Below, in pieces: positions 34,906 to 46,700 of a DNA stretch of 64,000 bases. Each line of letters opens with the position of its first letter. The stretch's first letter is position 1. Origin of the DNA: Diaporthe sp. PMI_573 (lineage: Eukaryota > Ascomycota > Sordariomycetes > Diaporthales > Diaporthaceae); assembly GCA_021399435.1 (NCBI GenBank), contig JAJTUP010000021.1, positions 434,001-498,000 of the forward strand. The letters run 5' to 3'. The notes below the pieces were generated by a model. That model did no database searches and was not told where the DNA came from. It was given only the letters and a program-made list of their open reading frames with translations. The position numbers and the translations under genes are program-made.

Positions 34906-36613
34906 GACTGGCAAGGACAGAGGATGTACACAGAGCCAAGGGTGGTCCTGGGAAACCACAGTCAGTACATGTAATCACATTTGAAAGGGGCCGGGGATAT
35001 TTGCTGTGCGACAGCGCGCGGAAATAGTAACCCCTGGTATCAGGATGCCCACCCGCCCAGGCTTTAAATGGTGCTTAGGGCAGCCTTGGCCCTAGAATTG
35101 GTCGGTATCGGTGTGGCGGGAAGCAAGGTATCCGAGCGTGACGATACAGCCCAAGGAACACAGCTTTAGCAGCCCAATACCCAGGGGTAGAGACCCTGTT
35201 AAGGAAGAAGCCGCAGAGGTACGAGGCAGTCTTGATCGTGTGCGCGAGGAAGACACCAGTACAGTACGAGGTGGTCCTGTGCCCAAGATTCAAGCAAACC
35301 AGTTCCTCATCTGGCCGAGTCCCAGGTTCTCCAGCCGCCTGTAGCTTGGCATCGGGAGCAGACAACGAGCGTCCTCGGTTGCAGCTGCGAGGTGCAATGC
35401 AGTTGACGCGCTTGGTGTTGCTGTGTCTGAAGCAGACGGAGGCGAGGGACAAAGAGAAGGCGAAGAGAGATCATGTCGGGCAGAGGGGGCAGGTACGTGT
35501 GTGTTGGAAGGCGGGAGTGGATTTAAAAAGGGGAGAGGAATGCTGGTGGCTGGTCGGATGCGGTCGTGAGCTGACAGTTCGGCACGCTAACACACAACGT
35601 GTCTCGGGAGCCACCGGATTATTCTGCCGCCCCGCAGAGCTTGGACCCACGCCCCCGCTCCGCCGCGAGACGACTTGGCCGCTCTTCGCCGGCCGTTCGT
35701 GATTGGATGCGATTTCGTCTCCTCAGCCTCTCAGCCCACTGCAGCCTCTCCCGATTACTGCACGAGGCAGATATCGCTCCAATCGCCAACGAGCGTGAGG
35801 ATGGGACTCCCAGCCAACCGGCGGCTGCGCCGCAGCCCGGCCAATGAATATTCGTGTCGCTCTGGGCAGCCGAGGGCATTGAAATTGACCTGTGTGTGTA
35901 ACGCCAAGTTTGTGGGGGCCACAGCTGCCACACTTTAGTGAAGAACCAACGGTGCCGACTGACCCTTCTCGGGGAGACGGTCGGGCCCAATGCCGATCCT
36001 GCCCACGGTCTTCTGAGACGAAGCATGAGGTGCCGCGGCATGTGCTCTGTTGCTTGGGATCGTGAGACGGCACGGTGGGGTACCCAGGAAGCGGCTCTTC
36101 GCCCCCCGCATCTTTTGTGGTCTCCGATTGTTACCTACCTAGGTAGTCTCACTCATCTCTTACTGCGGCCAAGTGCTTGGTTGTCCCACGCCAGAGTACT
36201 CTGTTGCACCTTGGGCTACATTGAACATCCGGAATGTGTAACATGCAGTCGTGCCGCGGGCTTGGAGGCCGAGATGATCATCTATCAAGCGGGAGATCAG
36301 TGCGGTGCTGATCGGATACGATACAGGTAAGACCTTTTCCCCTGGCCACAGAATCACCGTCGAAATTGCCTGTATTGTATAAGGCTGCACTAGAACAGAG
36401 TCCGATCCAACTATCCGCTATTTACAGAGACATTTACTGAAGTCATTTCTTCCAATTGAGCAGATTGTCATCTAGCCGGTCTTCATTTCCAGGAAACCCG
36501 CCGTGTCACAAGTAATGGAGCATTAGCTGATCCACAACCAGCTGATGAAGGGCAATCAATGGTAAGTGCCCACCTTTGAGTATGTCAGTTTTCACTCACT
36601 TCGGCGACCCTTC
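34906..36613. other. Intergenic, no supported gene
   Basis: GC-balanced sequence with several overlapping open frames on both strands (35075-36390), none with recognisable motifs, splice signals joining them, or consistent coding bias. I see no gene here that I can support. Confidence 0.5.
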
Positions 36614-37184
36614 TCAAGAGGAAGCCTGTGCACATTCCAAGGGAAAACTGACCTGCCAAACACTGAGCGACACTCCGCCTTGGATTTGCGAGCCTAGCCC
36701 ATACGCCACGACCGAGTTGAGCCAGTCGTACTTGGCGCTACCGGTTTCGAACAAGAGGAGCAGATTTGGCGCGTGGCCTTTCTCTCGTACCAAAATGTTG
36801 CCTCCGTCGTGGGTCTGAAGCACGTAAACAACATCCGGGTTGACAGATCCATTGGCGTCAGTGAGGAGCGCGTCACCACCGCCGGCAGCGACAGTACCTG
36901 CATATATTAACGTTGATCCAATCATCTGTTGCAGCAGTCTGCGAGCAGTCTGTAAAGAGCCTGCTCCTCTCTTTCGCATTGTGGGACTTACCTGAAAGCT
37001 TAGGCCCAGAGAAGGAACCGCCGATAATAGGCTCGAAGACTCTGTCTCCCAACGGAGTTGAGCCGATGGAGATAGGCTGACCACTTGTGATGTTGAGCGA
37101 GAACAGGTAGTTCATGGGCGGCGCATTAGGGCCCGCCATGGCTGCAGAAGCCAGAGCCAGCAATGACAGGCACGAGCGAATCAT
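36614..37184 (-). CDS. Secreted DUF3237-family protein
   Basis: Two exons, 37184-36992 and 36897-36614, joined across a 94-nt intron (donor CAG|GTAAGT, acceptor TGCAG|GT), giving 158 aa in frame. The first ~18 residues (MIRSCLSLLALASAAMA) are a signal peptide. The mature start PPMNYLFSLNI, then GQPISIGSTPLGDR and IIGGSFSGPKLSG, are the conserved opening blocks of DUF3237 (UPF0311). The later part, DALLTDANGSVNPDVVYVLQT.DGGNI, also matches. The family is a small beta-barrel of unknown biochemical role; secretion is inferred from the signal peptide. It is near full length. A TATA-like box lies about 135 bp upstream. Neighbours are not obviously related in function. Confidence 0.85.
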
Positions 37185-37318
37185 TTTCCAAACTGGATTA
37201 AGAAATCACGACAAATGTTTATGATCTGGATATCGGAACAGTGAGCGACGAACGGAACGAGGGAGTTATAGCTGTTTGAAACGGTCTCGAGCCTTCGTGG
37301 TGAAGCAGTAGTCTGGAG

Positions 37319-37325
37319 TTTTATA
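37319..37325 (-). promoter_or_regulatory. Possible TATA box of the DUF3237 gene
   Basis: TATAAAA on the minus strand, about 135 bp upstream of the ATG at 37184. Position and motif only; no other support. Confidence 0.4.
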
Positions 37326-38171
37326 GCCTGACCCTCAAGTGCTCTATACCACAAACATCTCAGCCTCAGCTGATACTGCAGACTATTTTTGCTTTGAACG
37401 TTGAGGTCAAGCTGAGGTCATCCGAACGGCTGAGATGAGCGCCGTCCTAGCGCCCGCCACGATACCTGATTAAGCCTACCATCTCAGCACCATAAATCAA
37501 TATTAGCCACTGGGCACTGAGGCGGCAGCATTAGGTTCCTTTTCATCAAACATCAGTGACGTGTTCCCAAGTTGTTCGTGTGAGTAGCTACATGCCCATG
37601 CACTCTATAGAGGCGAACCAGTAGCGTGGTCAGCAGTCTTTAGCTCCTAATTATGTGCCAAGAGGCAATTATGCACAGCATCTTGAACACCAGACATGGG
37701 TCGATCGAAATGTTAATCACCATGTGCGTATTGTTCGATTTGAAAACGAAAAGTACAGCTTGACTCTTGGTAATTAAGATCCGGCACTTCGCAACATTCA
37801 AGTTGTACCTAAGTCTTTCCTTTTCAGAGTCAAACACACATTGCGTTAAAGCCCAAGATTTGAACAGACAGGGGGATTGACAGTTTCCAGCATGTTGATG
37901 CAGAACAGTCTCCGGGCTGATAAATACTCAACAACGGCGCAGGGTAGATACCAGGGCGCGGCCCGCGGGAGGGCCAGCACCCCGAGTGCGCAGGCCTCTT
38001 GAATCATGAGAAAGTTTCTCGGCAACGGAGTCAAATTAGAAAATAGTCTAATTTTGCTGCAAGGAGGGACTTCTCAGAACCAATATAACTTGGACGGGAG
38101 CGGATCTGGTCAGCGATTCATAGTACCTCTTTCCATCCAACCAGATAACTATTGTTGTCAACAAGCCCGGC
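37326..38171. other. Divergent intergenic region, no gene seen
   Basis: Separates the divergently transcribed DUF3237 and CIA30 genes. Frames at 37640-38034 have no recognisable content. Probably promoter sequence for both. Confidence 0.5.
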
Positions 38172-38892
38172 ATGCATCATTCCCACCTCTCCCTCACAGT
38201 GCTCGCCCTGCACGCAGCCGAGATATACGGCGCGAGCCTACCGCTGTTCCACCCCTGGAACGCCAGCGAGTGGATCGCATCAGACGACACCGTGCGCGGT
38301 GGCCTGAGCCAATCTCGCCTGGAGGTGATCCCGCCCGGAGCGCCCGGGAACCCCTCGGGCGACGAATCCATCGCCAGATTCTCCGGCAACCTCGACTACG
38401 AGGCGCTCAACGGCAGCGGCTTCGCGTCGCAAAGGACCATCGACGGGTGGGCCCAGGTTGACCTCTCCGCCTTCGACAGGCTCATCCTCGAGGTGCCGTA
38501 CACGGACGGCAAGACGTACACGCTTAACGTCAAGGATACCGTGCTCCCACCGGTCAACGGGGTGGAGCAGGCGACCGTCAGCTGGGAGCACGACTTCCAG
38601 CTGCCTGCTCGGGATGTGGCTGCTGCGGGTGACCATGCGCAGGTCGTGGTCAGGTTCGAGGACTTGGTCCCCACGTTTCGTGGCAGAGTGCAGAATGACA
38701 CAGAGCCTCTCAATCTAGCAGACATCAAACGGTTCAATATTATGATCCGGAGGCAAGTGATGACGCCTTACGGCTTTGTTTTGTATAATCGTTAACAATG
38801 TTGGTTGCAGTTTCTTTGGCCAAGAGTCGCAGGCAGGAGATTTTGAGCTGAGGTTGAAATCAATATTGGCTGCGGATTCTGATGTTGTATGA
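38172..38892 (+). CDS. CIA30-domain protein (NDUFAF1-like)
   Basis: Exons 38172-38752 and 38811-38892, 220 aa. The CIA30 fold is recognisable: WNASEWIASDDTVRGGLSQS near the start, then ARFSGNL...GSGFASQRT, VDLSAFDRLILEV, YTLNVKD, VVVRFEDLVPTFRGR, IKRFNIMIRSFFG and GDFELRLKSI at the end. Such proteins resemble the complex I assembly factor CIA30. Short fungal versions with only this domain are common and their role is unclear. The 58-nt intron starts GCAAGT, not GTAAGT, and ends TTGCAG with a GTTAAC-like branch site. Without splicing the frame stops early after MTPYGFVLYNR. No mitochondrial presequence is evident. It is convergent with the methyltransferase to its right. Confidence 0.85.
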
Positions 38893-39209
38893 GAGCCCAC
38901 ATGATACTAAGCCCATGAAAATTCCCTCGGAGAACGTTTTTGGTTTAATTCTAAAGTACATATGGAGCGAGACATTGTGAGCCTTGTTCAGAGAGGCAAC
39001 AAGACTTTGGGTACAATAAAGGCACCTGTGCAGATAAATTGCATGGTAAATAATTAAGCTTCGCGTTTTTTGATATCTCATGGTCATGATCTCATCTCGT
39101 GTGTTCTTAACTCGCCCCCTGGGCTTGCTTTTTCTCAGAGTTACCTCGGGTATACGATAGTGCAAGTAGGAAATGCCACCCAAAGCCATGTACTGACAAA
39201 GGACTGCGA
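38893..39209. other. Convergent 3' intergenic region
   Basis: Between the CIA30 gene and the LaeA-like gene, which face each other. AT-richer; holds both 3' ends; no gene seen. Confidence 0.5.
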
Positions 39210-40926
39210 CTATACTGGCTTGCGGCCCCAGACCGCCTTCACCTTGAAATAAGAATGGTGCTTGCTCGAGCGGATCTCCCTTCTCAGCTGAGCGATGTAC
39301 ACCAGGACCTCCTCCCTGCTCCAGCCGACAATGACGTTGGCGATGAAGAGAACGTAGCCCTCGATGTCGGATTCGAGAGCGGTCTGCGCCCAGTGTCCTA
39401 TCTCCTTCAGCTTCTTGTCGCGAGGCCAGCCGCCAACAGGAGCCTGAGATGTTGTTCGTCAGTTCTTGTCCAGTACCGACCAGCGGATCAACATGATGTT
39501 TTCCTCCTTGATAAAGACGACGTGCTCACCTTGAATTCCCATTCCTGAATGTCGACGAAGCCAGCCTCTTCCATGGCCTTCCTCTGGATCCCTTGTTCGA
39601 TGACCAAGAACGTCCGTCCCAGGGTCTTGCCGCCTTCCTCGAAGAACTTGCCCCACTGCGAGATGGCTGACTTGTCCGGGACCGAGCCGTCGTCGCTGAT
39701 CATGTGGGGCGAGGCTTCGAAGCTCTCGACCCAGCCGCCAGGTTTCGTGGCGTTGTATGCCTCCTTGAACAGCGCGGACCAGTCGACGATGCTGCCGACG
39801 AGGTAGCGCAAGTGGATGTAGTCGAACTCGTTGGCGTGGAAGGTCCATTCTGAGGTGCAATCCTCGATCTCGCTGCAGGGGTCTTGGTCAGGGCGCATAT
39901 TCGCAGCCAATCATGAGTGGCCCGCCAGGGGGACTCACAACTTCAGGTTAGGAGGCACCCATTTGGGCTGGATTGGGGAGATATCGGTGCCGATGACGGT
40001 TGCTTCAGGGTGGTCGTCGGCGAAGTCTCTGTTGAGCTGTAAGCCATGAACCAGACGTGCGGATGTGGGTGGGTGGGGAGGGGGGCGGGCCCAGTACGTA
40101 CATTGCCCACAGTCCTGTTCCCGTGCCGACGTCGAGGACTTTCTAGTCGAGAGTCAGCGTGACATGCGTCGTGCTGTGCCGCAGGCCCGGGCCGTACCTG
40201 GACATTGTCTCCGAGTGGGGCAAAGTAGAGCTTGTTGTCGGAGCAAAGGCTAAGAAAATGGTGGCTATTTGGAGTGATGATCAGCCAAGGGGTGCTCCCT
40301 GGATTATTGGCCAAAGCGCTCACATGATGTCCATGGCTTCATTTTGCATCTCATCGTTGGAGCCCCTGGGGTCGATTAGTGGTCAGCTGGCAAGGACTGT
40401 GCGTGGGTTTTCCGGAGTCTGCCCTGGGTTGGAGGGGAGGAGGGGTGTCGCACCAGTACTGCGCGCTGAGGCCCACATTGTCGCTGTGGTATGTTCGGCC
40501 GTGGATGGTTCTGTACTCGAGGATGCTCGAGGTGATGGAGTCTGTCGAGCTGGCCGTGTCGCCGAATGCGGAATCGTTGTCGTCGTCCAGATCTTGCTGT
40601 GACTGATCTCAGCGCCACATCCCCTCTGCCCGCCCAGTGTGGCTCGCGGCTGAGCTGATCACACCCACCTGTCCCGCCAGCTCCGTCCAATGGGTGGGAG
40701 GCAGTAAGCCCGTTTCCTCGCCTGTCTCGCCCGCTGCCTCGCCCGCTGCCTCACCTGCCTCGCCCGCTGACCCACCCGCTGCCGCGGGGGATTGTCCGCC
40801 CGCGGGGGGTTGCGCGGGGGGTTGCGCGGGCGGAGAGGAAGTAGGCGACGGCTCGTTGGCGGGAGGGGCTGGAGGGGCTGGAGGGGTTGCACCGGCAGCA
40901 TCCCCAGGAGGCTCGCTGCTCGCCAT
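39210..40926 (-). CDS. LaeA-like SAM-dependent methyltransferase (TAM domain)
   Basis: Eight exons: 40926-40669, 40596-40454, 40365-40324, 40264-40198, 40142-40102, 40028-39939, 39872-39530, 39443-39210. Together 1218 nt, 405 aa in frame. The N-terminal ~75 residues are Pro/Ala/Gly/Glu-rich and look disordered. A short acidic stretch ([13 protein letters not shown]) and the family block [18 protein letters not shown] follow. The SAM motif [18 protein letters not shown] (from about residue 171) leads to [10 protein letters not shown], then [16 protein letters not shown], and the C-terminal [14 protein letters not shown] typical of LaeA/TAM proteins. Such proteins methylate small molecules or act as regulators of secondary metabolism; which applies here is unknown. 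Transcribed divergently from the tartrate dehydrogenase, with 1.46 kb between starts. Confidence 0.9.
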
Positions 40927-42389
40927 TGTTGGTGAAGTGCAACTGCAAAACGTAGAGTACGGGATCTCTCTGGGAAACGAACAGTGTCGGCAGTAAAACC
41001 TAGGCAGAGTTGGAAATGCCCAACGCCACGACTAGGCAGAGTAGTCTACTTATGCAGACTACTGTACCGTGTACAATTTGAAAGAGGGCCACCGGTTGAC
41101 CCCATCACCCGCCGCGAATGGCGGTCGGGGCGTCGCCCCGAGCAGAGGATTTCCACCGCGGATGACCCCGCTGTGGGTGCTAGGGACGTGGGCCCGCCAT
41201 GGCCATATCTCGTGGCTTTGGACCAGGATGAGGCGATGGGCCCCCCGGGGACGTCACCTCAACGCCCGAGACACTCTCATTACACCCCCCCCCCAGCACT
41301 TGGCGCTGGTAGCGCACAGCCGGTGCTCTCGGCCACGCCACATGCCTGCTTAGTACATTTATGTACGAGCTTGACAGGTTGGAGGTGACAGGGGCGTGAT
41401 GGTGCTCGACTGGCAAGATACGAAAAGCCGTCGTCCCTGTCGCCAGGGCAAAGGTCAGGGGAGGGAGGGGCCAGGAGGCCAGGACTAGGGTGGGACACAT
41501 GTTCAAGCATGCACGCGCGTGGGATGGCGACAGCCGGGCTGATGATGTTGCCGGCGGTCGACCCGCATCTGCATTGTTGGTCTGGCTGTCATATGTGAGG
41601 ACCGGTTTTGGAGCGGCCAACAGGTGGGTGACTTGCTGCTGAAACCCGTCCTGCCGCAAAGACATCTAGGAGGAGCGCGGGCTGCAGCGAGATCCGAGCA
41701 CGTATGCATGCATGTAAGACGACCCGAGCCTGGCGAGTTGGAGGGGTTTGGGGGCCAGCTTGGTGCTGCATGTGGATGCACGCGGGGTGTTTGTTGAGAT
41801 GCAGGCCCAAGAGGGAAGAACTTGCTGATTTATGCAGTACCCCGTCCGGTGACGATATTCGGTCCTCCAACAAGTTCAGAGATGCTAGACTCCTGTGGGC
41901 AGTTTTTCTGCCCTCTTAGGCTATGATGACAAGGAAGAAGAAGAGAGAAAAAAAAACGACCAGGTTCCGAGGCTCTCGTGGTGGTACAAGATATGGAACC
42001 CCACCCACGATTTTTCCCTCTGGACCGGGACACAAGTCGGAGACATCATGTAGTTGCCTCCCTTCGACGCCGGTCGAATGGATTTCATGGCTCCTTAGTA
42101 CAAAAAGCACCGCACACGTCGAAATGTGCAATTGTTGTCGTGCAAGTCTGGCGTTGGAAGGCTGGAGTTATGCAATGCCGGAGACAGGAAATTGACCCCT
42201 CACGGTGTTTCCTTTGCCCGGCCGCGGCCGGAACAGACCCACCGCCGTCCGCAACCCACCCCACACCCGGCCTGAGGACCGGCCGTACGTATATAACAGG
42301 TAGATGGGAGGAAACGGGTGCCGAGAAGACCTCTCAAAACCCTTCACGTACCAAATAAGGTAATCGGAAACCTTGCGCAAACCGGAATC
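40927..42389. other. Divergent promoter region, no gene supported
   Basis: Separates the LaeA-like gene from the tartrate/malate dehydrogenase. Overlapping GC-driven frames (41069-42358) lack motifs and are rejected. A 10-C run lies at 41285-41294. A TATA box at 42290 serves the dehydrogenase. Confidence 0.5.
42290..42296 (+). promoter_or_regulatory. Likely TATA box of the tartrate/malate dehydrogenase
   Basis: TATATAA, 94 bp upstream of the ATG at 42390. Confidence 0.5.
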
Positions 42390-43677
42390 ATGTCTCCTTC
42401 AGCTGCCCCAGCACCAAATAGCTATAGCATCGCCTCCATCCCAGCGGTAAGTACCTGTGAAGGAGTGCCTTGTGAGGGGCAACTTATTGACGAGGCCCAA
42501 GGACGGAATCGGGCCTGAGGTCGTGGATGCCGCCATCACAGTCTTGAGGACGCTGTCAGAAACGCTAGGGTCCTTCGACATCGACTTCACTCACTTCGAC
42601 TGGAGCTCGGACACGTATAAGAAGACCGGGAGGTATATTCCCGATGGCGGACTCGATGAGCTGAAAAAGCACGACGCTATTTTGTTTGGTGCAGTCGGCG
42701 CCCCAGGTAAGTGGCCACGCCGCGGGTTTTCCCCCTTTGTCTGTCGGCGACTCGTGGCTCGTGCTAACGGATCCGGAGACGTCCCCGACCACATCTCGCT
42801 CTGGGGCCTCCGGTTGGCCATCTGCCAGCCGTTCCAGCAATATGCCAACGTAAGACCGACTAAAGTCTTCCGAGGAACCCAGTCGCCCCTGAGGAATTGT
42901 AGTACCGGTGATCTCGACTGGGTCATCGTCCGCGAGAACTCAGAGGGCGAGTATGCCGGGCAGGGCGGCCGTAGCCATCGCGGCCAGGCCTGGGAGACGG
43001 CCACCGAGGTGGCCATGTTCACGCGCCACGGCGTGGAGCGTATCATGAGGTTCGCGTTCGAGACGGCTCAAAGCAGGCCGCGGAAGCTTCTCACGGTCGT
43101 GACCAAGAGCAACGCCCAGCGGAACGGGATGGTGCTCTGGGACGAGGTTGCAGCAGCAGTGGCCAAGGACTTCCCTGATGTTACTGTCGACAAGATGTTG
43201 GTAGATGCCATGACTTGCAGGATGGTCTTGAAGCCAGAGTCGCTCGATACGATTGTGGCTACGAACTTGGTAAGTAGAGAGCCTCAGCTGGTGAACGAGC
43301 CGTTTCCGGACCTAATCTTTGCGCAGCACGCAGACATCCTTTCCGATCTGGCAGCCGCGCTTGCTGGATCCATAGGGATCGCACCAACGTCGAACCTGGA
43401 TCCGACGCGCCAAAATCCTAGCATGTTCGAGCCCATCCACGGCTCTGCGTTCGACATCACCGGAAAGGGTATCTCCAACCCAGTTGCCACATTCTGGACG
43501 AGTGCTGAGATGCTGGCATGGATCGGGGAAAAGGATGCGAGCACCAAGCTGTTGGATGCTGTGGAGCGCGTCTGTGAGAAGGGGATTGTCACAGCTGATC
43601 TCGGCGGCAAGGCCAAGACGGCGGATGTGACCGCCGCGGTGTGCGACGAGATCAGAAGCTTGTACGGTAAGAAGTAA
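42390..43677 (+). CDS. Tartrate / D-malate dehydrogenase (isocitrate/isopropylmalate dehydrogenase family)
   Basis: Exons 42390-42446, 42502-42706, 42779-43269, 43327-43677; 367 aa in frame. It begins MSPSAAPAPNSYSIASIPA and continues DGIGPEVV, the tartrate-dehydrogenase form (IPADGIGPEV). Further family blocks: ILFGAVGAP, VPDHISLWGLRL, YANVRPTKVF, WVIVRENSEGEYAGQGG, VTKSNAQ with the catalytic Lys, VDAMTCRMVLKP, HADILSDLAAAL with a metal-binding Asp, and MFEPIHGSAFDITGKG. Known enzymes of this type oxidise or decarboxylate tartrate or D-malate with NAD+ and a divalent metal, in the cytosol or mitochondrion. No presequence is obvious. The family also includes 3-isopropylmalate dehydrogenase, but VPDHISLWG favours the tartrate/D-malate branch. 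It runs tail-to-tail with a Zn2Cys6 regulator 84 bp away, a possible controller. Confidence 0.9.
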
Positions 43678-43761
43678 GGCGCCGGCGAATTTGGCAGAGT
43701 GCGGTGTCGAGGAGCTCTACACGCATGGCATAGTTGACTTTTATAGACCAGACTTAGATTG

Positions 43762-46700
43762 TCAGTAGAATCCGAATCCTGTTGTGGAGTCTGCACTACC
43801 AGCTTGGGCGAAGTTTGAGAAGTCTAGGGCGCCGAGAGGGTCCCACCAGTCCTGCTCGCTCAAATCTATGAAAGGGTTGGTTTCTTCCGGCATAAAGTAT
43901 GTAGTAGTCACTCCTGGATTCCATCCGGTAGATCCCGGTGCCGCGCCGTAGAAGTTCGTGGCTTCTGACTGCTGGGCAACCAAGGGAGAGCTTTTCAGCA
44001 CAGTTAGCCGTTGCGCGCGTGCTGGTGTTGCTGGGATGGTTCCAAGTAGAGGACATGCTGGTCACGAGGTTGGTTCATCTAGGTCAAACACTTACGCTCG
44101 AGCGGCTTCGGAAGGCCTCAGACCGTGGCTAAGTCTGTCCGGATGGTATGTTGTGCCGACACGCTGTCTCTTCGCCCTTATCTGGCTGCCTGATGTGTCT
44201 TGGGCCACGTTATCTTGTTGGCCCTCTCGGATTGCATTCCCAGCAGCTTTGCTCCTCGTTCGGTCATGAGATCGCGTAGAGCGACCCATTGAAGGAGATG
44301 AGCCGATAGCAGAAGGCTCCTCACCGGAAGCGGACACAGCATCTGGTTTTGACTTCCTCTGCTCGAGAGCCGCAATCAAATGTTCGACTGCCCGGGCGCA
44401 AGAATCGGGCCACAATGTGCCCCGTTTGGAGAGCTGGCCAAGGATCCGTAGCGTCCGCCTCGCATATCTGTACCATTGGAGCCGATTAGCGGGAGACGTC
44501 TTTCCAAATTGACGTACCGAAGAAGTTGGGCTTCCGGTTTAACAGACCTTAAGGCGGACGAGATGCTGGTAACGCCTTCAAGTGCAGCGTAACTGAGGAT
44601 GAAGCAACTCATCCACACCGACCACGTCAAAAGAGGCCAGACCATGAGCGCTGCTGAAGATGCGCGGCCTGTATGGCTCATTTGCTGATTACCCACCGTT
44701 TCCAGAATTCCTCTCGAAGCGCCAATACAAGCCTCAAGGGCGGCTTGAGAGGCAGACGTCCGAGGCGTCTTGGCTAGAAGTGGCCTATTGAGCGCAATGG
44801 TAGACTCGTGCTGTAGGATCAGGAGTAAGGAGTGGTATAAGGGAATCGTGCGGTCGTCGCCAGACTGTCCTGCTGCCACATATCCCGGTTGATCTTCATC
44901 GTCCGTGTGTTCGCCATTGAGGGCATCGTGTACATCGTTTGTCCACCTCGTAAGTTTTGACTGGACGTGAAGTGAACGGTCTAGGGTGTCTTGTCTAACG
45001 TGCAGGCTCTTGTGCCGCAGCTCAAGAATCATACCTCGGATCTGCGCATGCTTAGACAGAAGAGTGAGGAGCTGTAACTGATCTAAGACCCAAGTGAAAT
45101 GTGAGCCACAAAACATGGTGTTATTGGGATGCATGGGGTGGCATACCGTTGGACTCATCTTTGTACGACTCGTCCTCGCCCCCAGCTGATTGATGGTACT
45201 CGACATCGTAGGAGAAGCAAACATCGACGTCGGAATCTTGGACGTCAAGTGGAAGGCCAAGAGCCTGACAAACAAGCCTTTCCAAACAAAAAAAAGACCA
45301 CCATATACGTTTCCTCATCGATACCTCATGTGGGTTGAAATTCTGGTACCGCCGCGGACATCTATGTAAGCCTAAGTGGTATGCCATTCTCACTGCCACA
45401 CCTCCTATCCTGGAGGCCATATTGAATTTGAGCATGGTCACAAGGAAGAGCTCGACGCAGAGAGCGGCCTGCATATTCTTGAGTGACGCCGGAGTCCCTA
45501 AGATGAAGTGAAGAGATGAGGCTACATGATCCAGGCTGAAGAAGACGAGGTCCAGGGGAACTGGGCCTGGGCCTGGATCATTAGCAGCGCCTAGCTGGCG
45601 GGAATCTGCCAACGAGATAGAGGCTATGGCTCGCACTATAGCCGAATCTTGAGGGGAGAGATTCTCGAGGCCGCCGTTGGCGACTTGCTCCAGGATCTCC
45701 ACCACCTCGGGGCCGTGCAGGAACGGAAAGACAGGATGCCAGATCTCAAAAAAGCTCCTTGTCCAGGCTATCAAGGCCTCGAAGGTGAGATTCGAGGCTG
45801 TGGGGTTCCCACCCGGCACGACCTCGTCCGAACGCCACAAGGGAGCACGGGCGCCGGTTCCCGGAGTGGCCGGGTTCCCGCCGGCAGACTCGCGGGCGTC
45901 GTCAAGCTGGTCGTCTTCGCCTGGTACCAGCTGGGAGACACTGAGTTGCTGGCCAGTGCTGCGGGAGAGAATGCCGTAGACTGTTCGGATGAAGTGAATT
46001 CCACTACTGCTACCCACAAACCGAGGCAGCCCAGGGTTGCCGCCATCTCTCATCAAGCCTGTCTCCTGATTCTCATGATTGCGGAAGGAGGCGGTGCGAC
46101 GTCGTTTGCTGGCACGCTCGGCGGGAGAGCGTGGTTCTGTTTGTGACCAATCGCCCTCATAATTGTCCGGGCTTGCAGACGCGCTCATAGTGTCCGCGAG
46201 CCTCCCATTGCGACAGGAACCTCTTCAGGAAGGGGGGTGTGTGGGGGGGGGCGACGAATTTGTTTAGAAAAGAAGAGGTTGGACGAGCGTCAGGGAGGCC
46301 CGGAGTTTCTAAGTGCCTGAGACTCTCACCCAGGCGTTCTGGGAGTTAGGCGCCCAGGTCCTGAAATGGCGGGGCTCCTTAGCACACGAGGGCGCCTCCG
46401 AGCTAATTTGGCAGGCTCAATAGAGTGGAACAGCTGGACACACTCGGAACTTCGGACGACTCGATTGTTGCTACGCGTCCATCTACTACTCCCCGTCGGT
46501 GTCGCTGCGCGAAGTCACACGCCTCAAAGCGATTAAAAGTACAGATTTTTATTATCGTTGGCGAATCTACTTGCCCTGCTCATTTGCGGCAGATTCGCCC
46601 TCGTGGTCGTGCTTCCTCGGCTGAGAGGAGAGTGCCTCGAAACACGGGGGACTCGTTGAGCACACACGCTCAGTCGAGACGAACCCGAGTGGCGGCTCTG

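Noticed and set aside
35075..36390. Several overlapping 60-156-codon frames
   Set aside because: Frames lie on both strands over the same bases, have no motifs or joining splice sites, and look like GC-driven open frames.
41069..42358. Frames of up to 161 codons between the LaeA-like gene and the dehydrogenase
   Set aside because: Overlapping in all phases, no family motifs; region fits a divergent promoter.
45121..45338. Poly-A-like AAACAAAAAAAAG as an intron or frameshift in the transcription factor
   Set aside because: On the coding strand it reads WWSFFCLERL, a conserved block of the fungal regulator domain, so it is coding.
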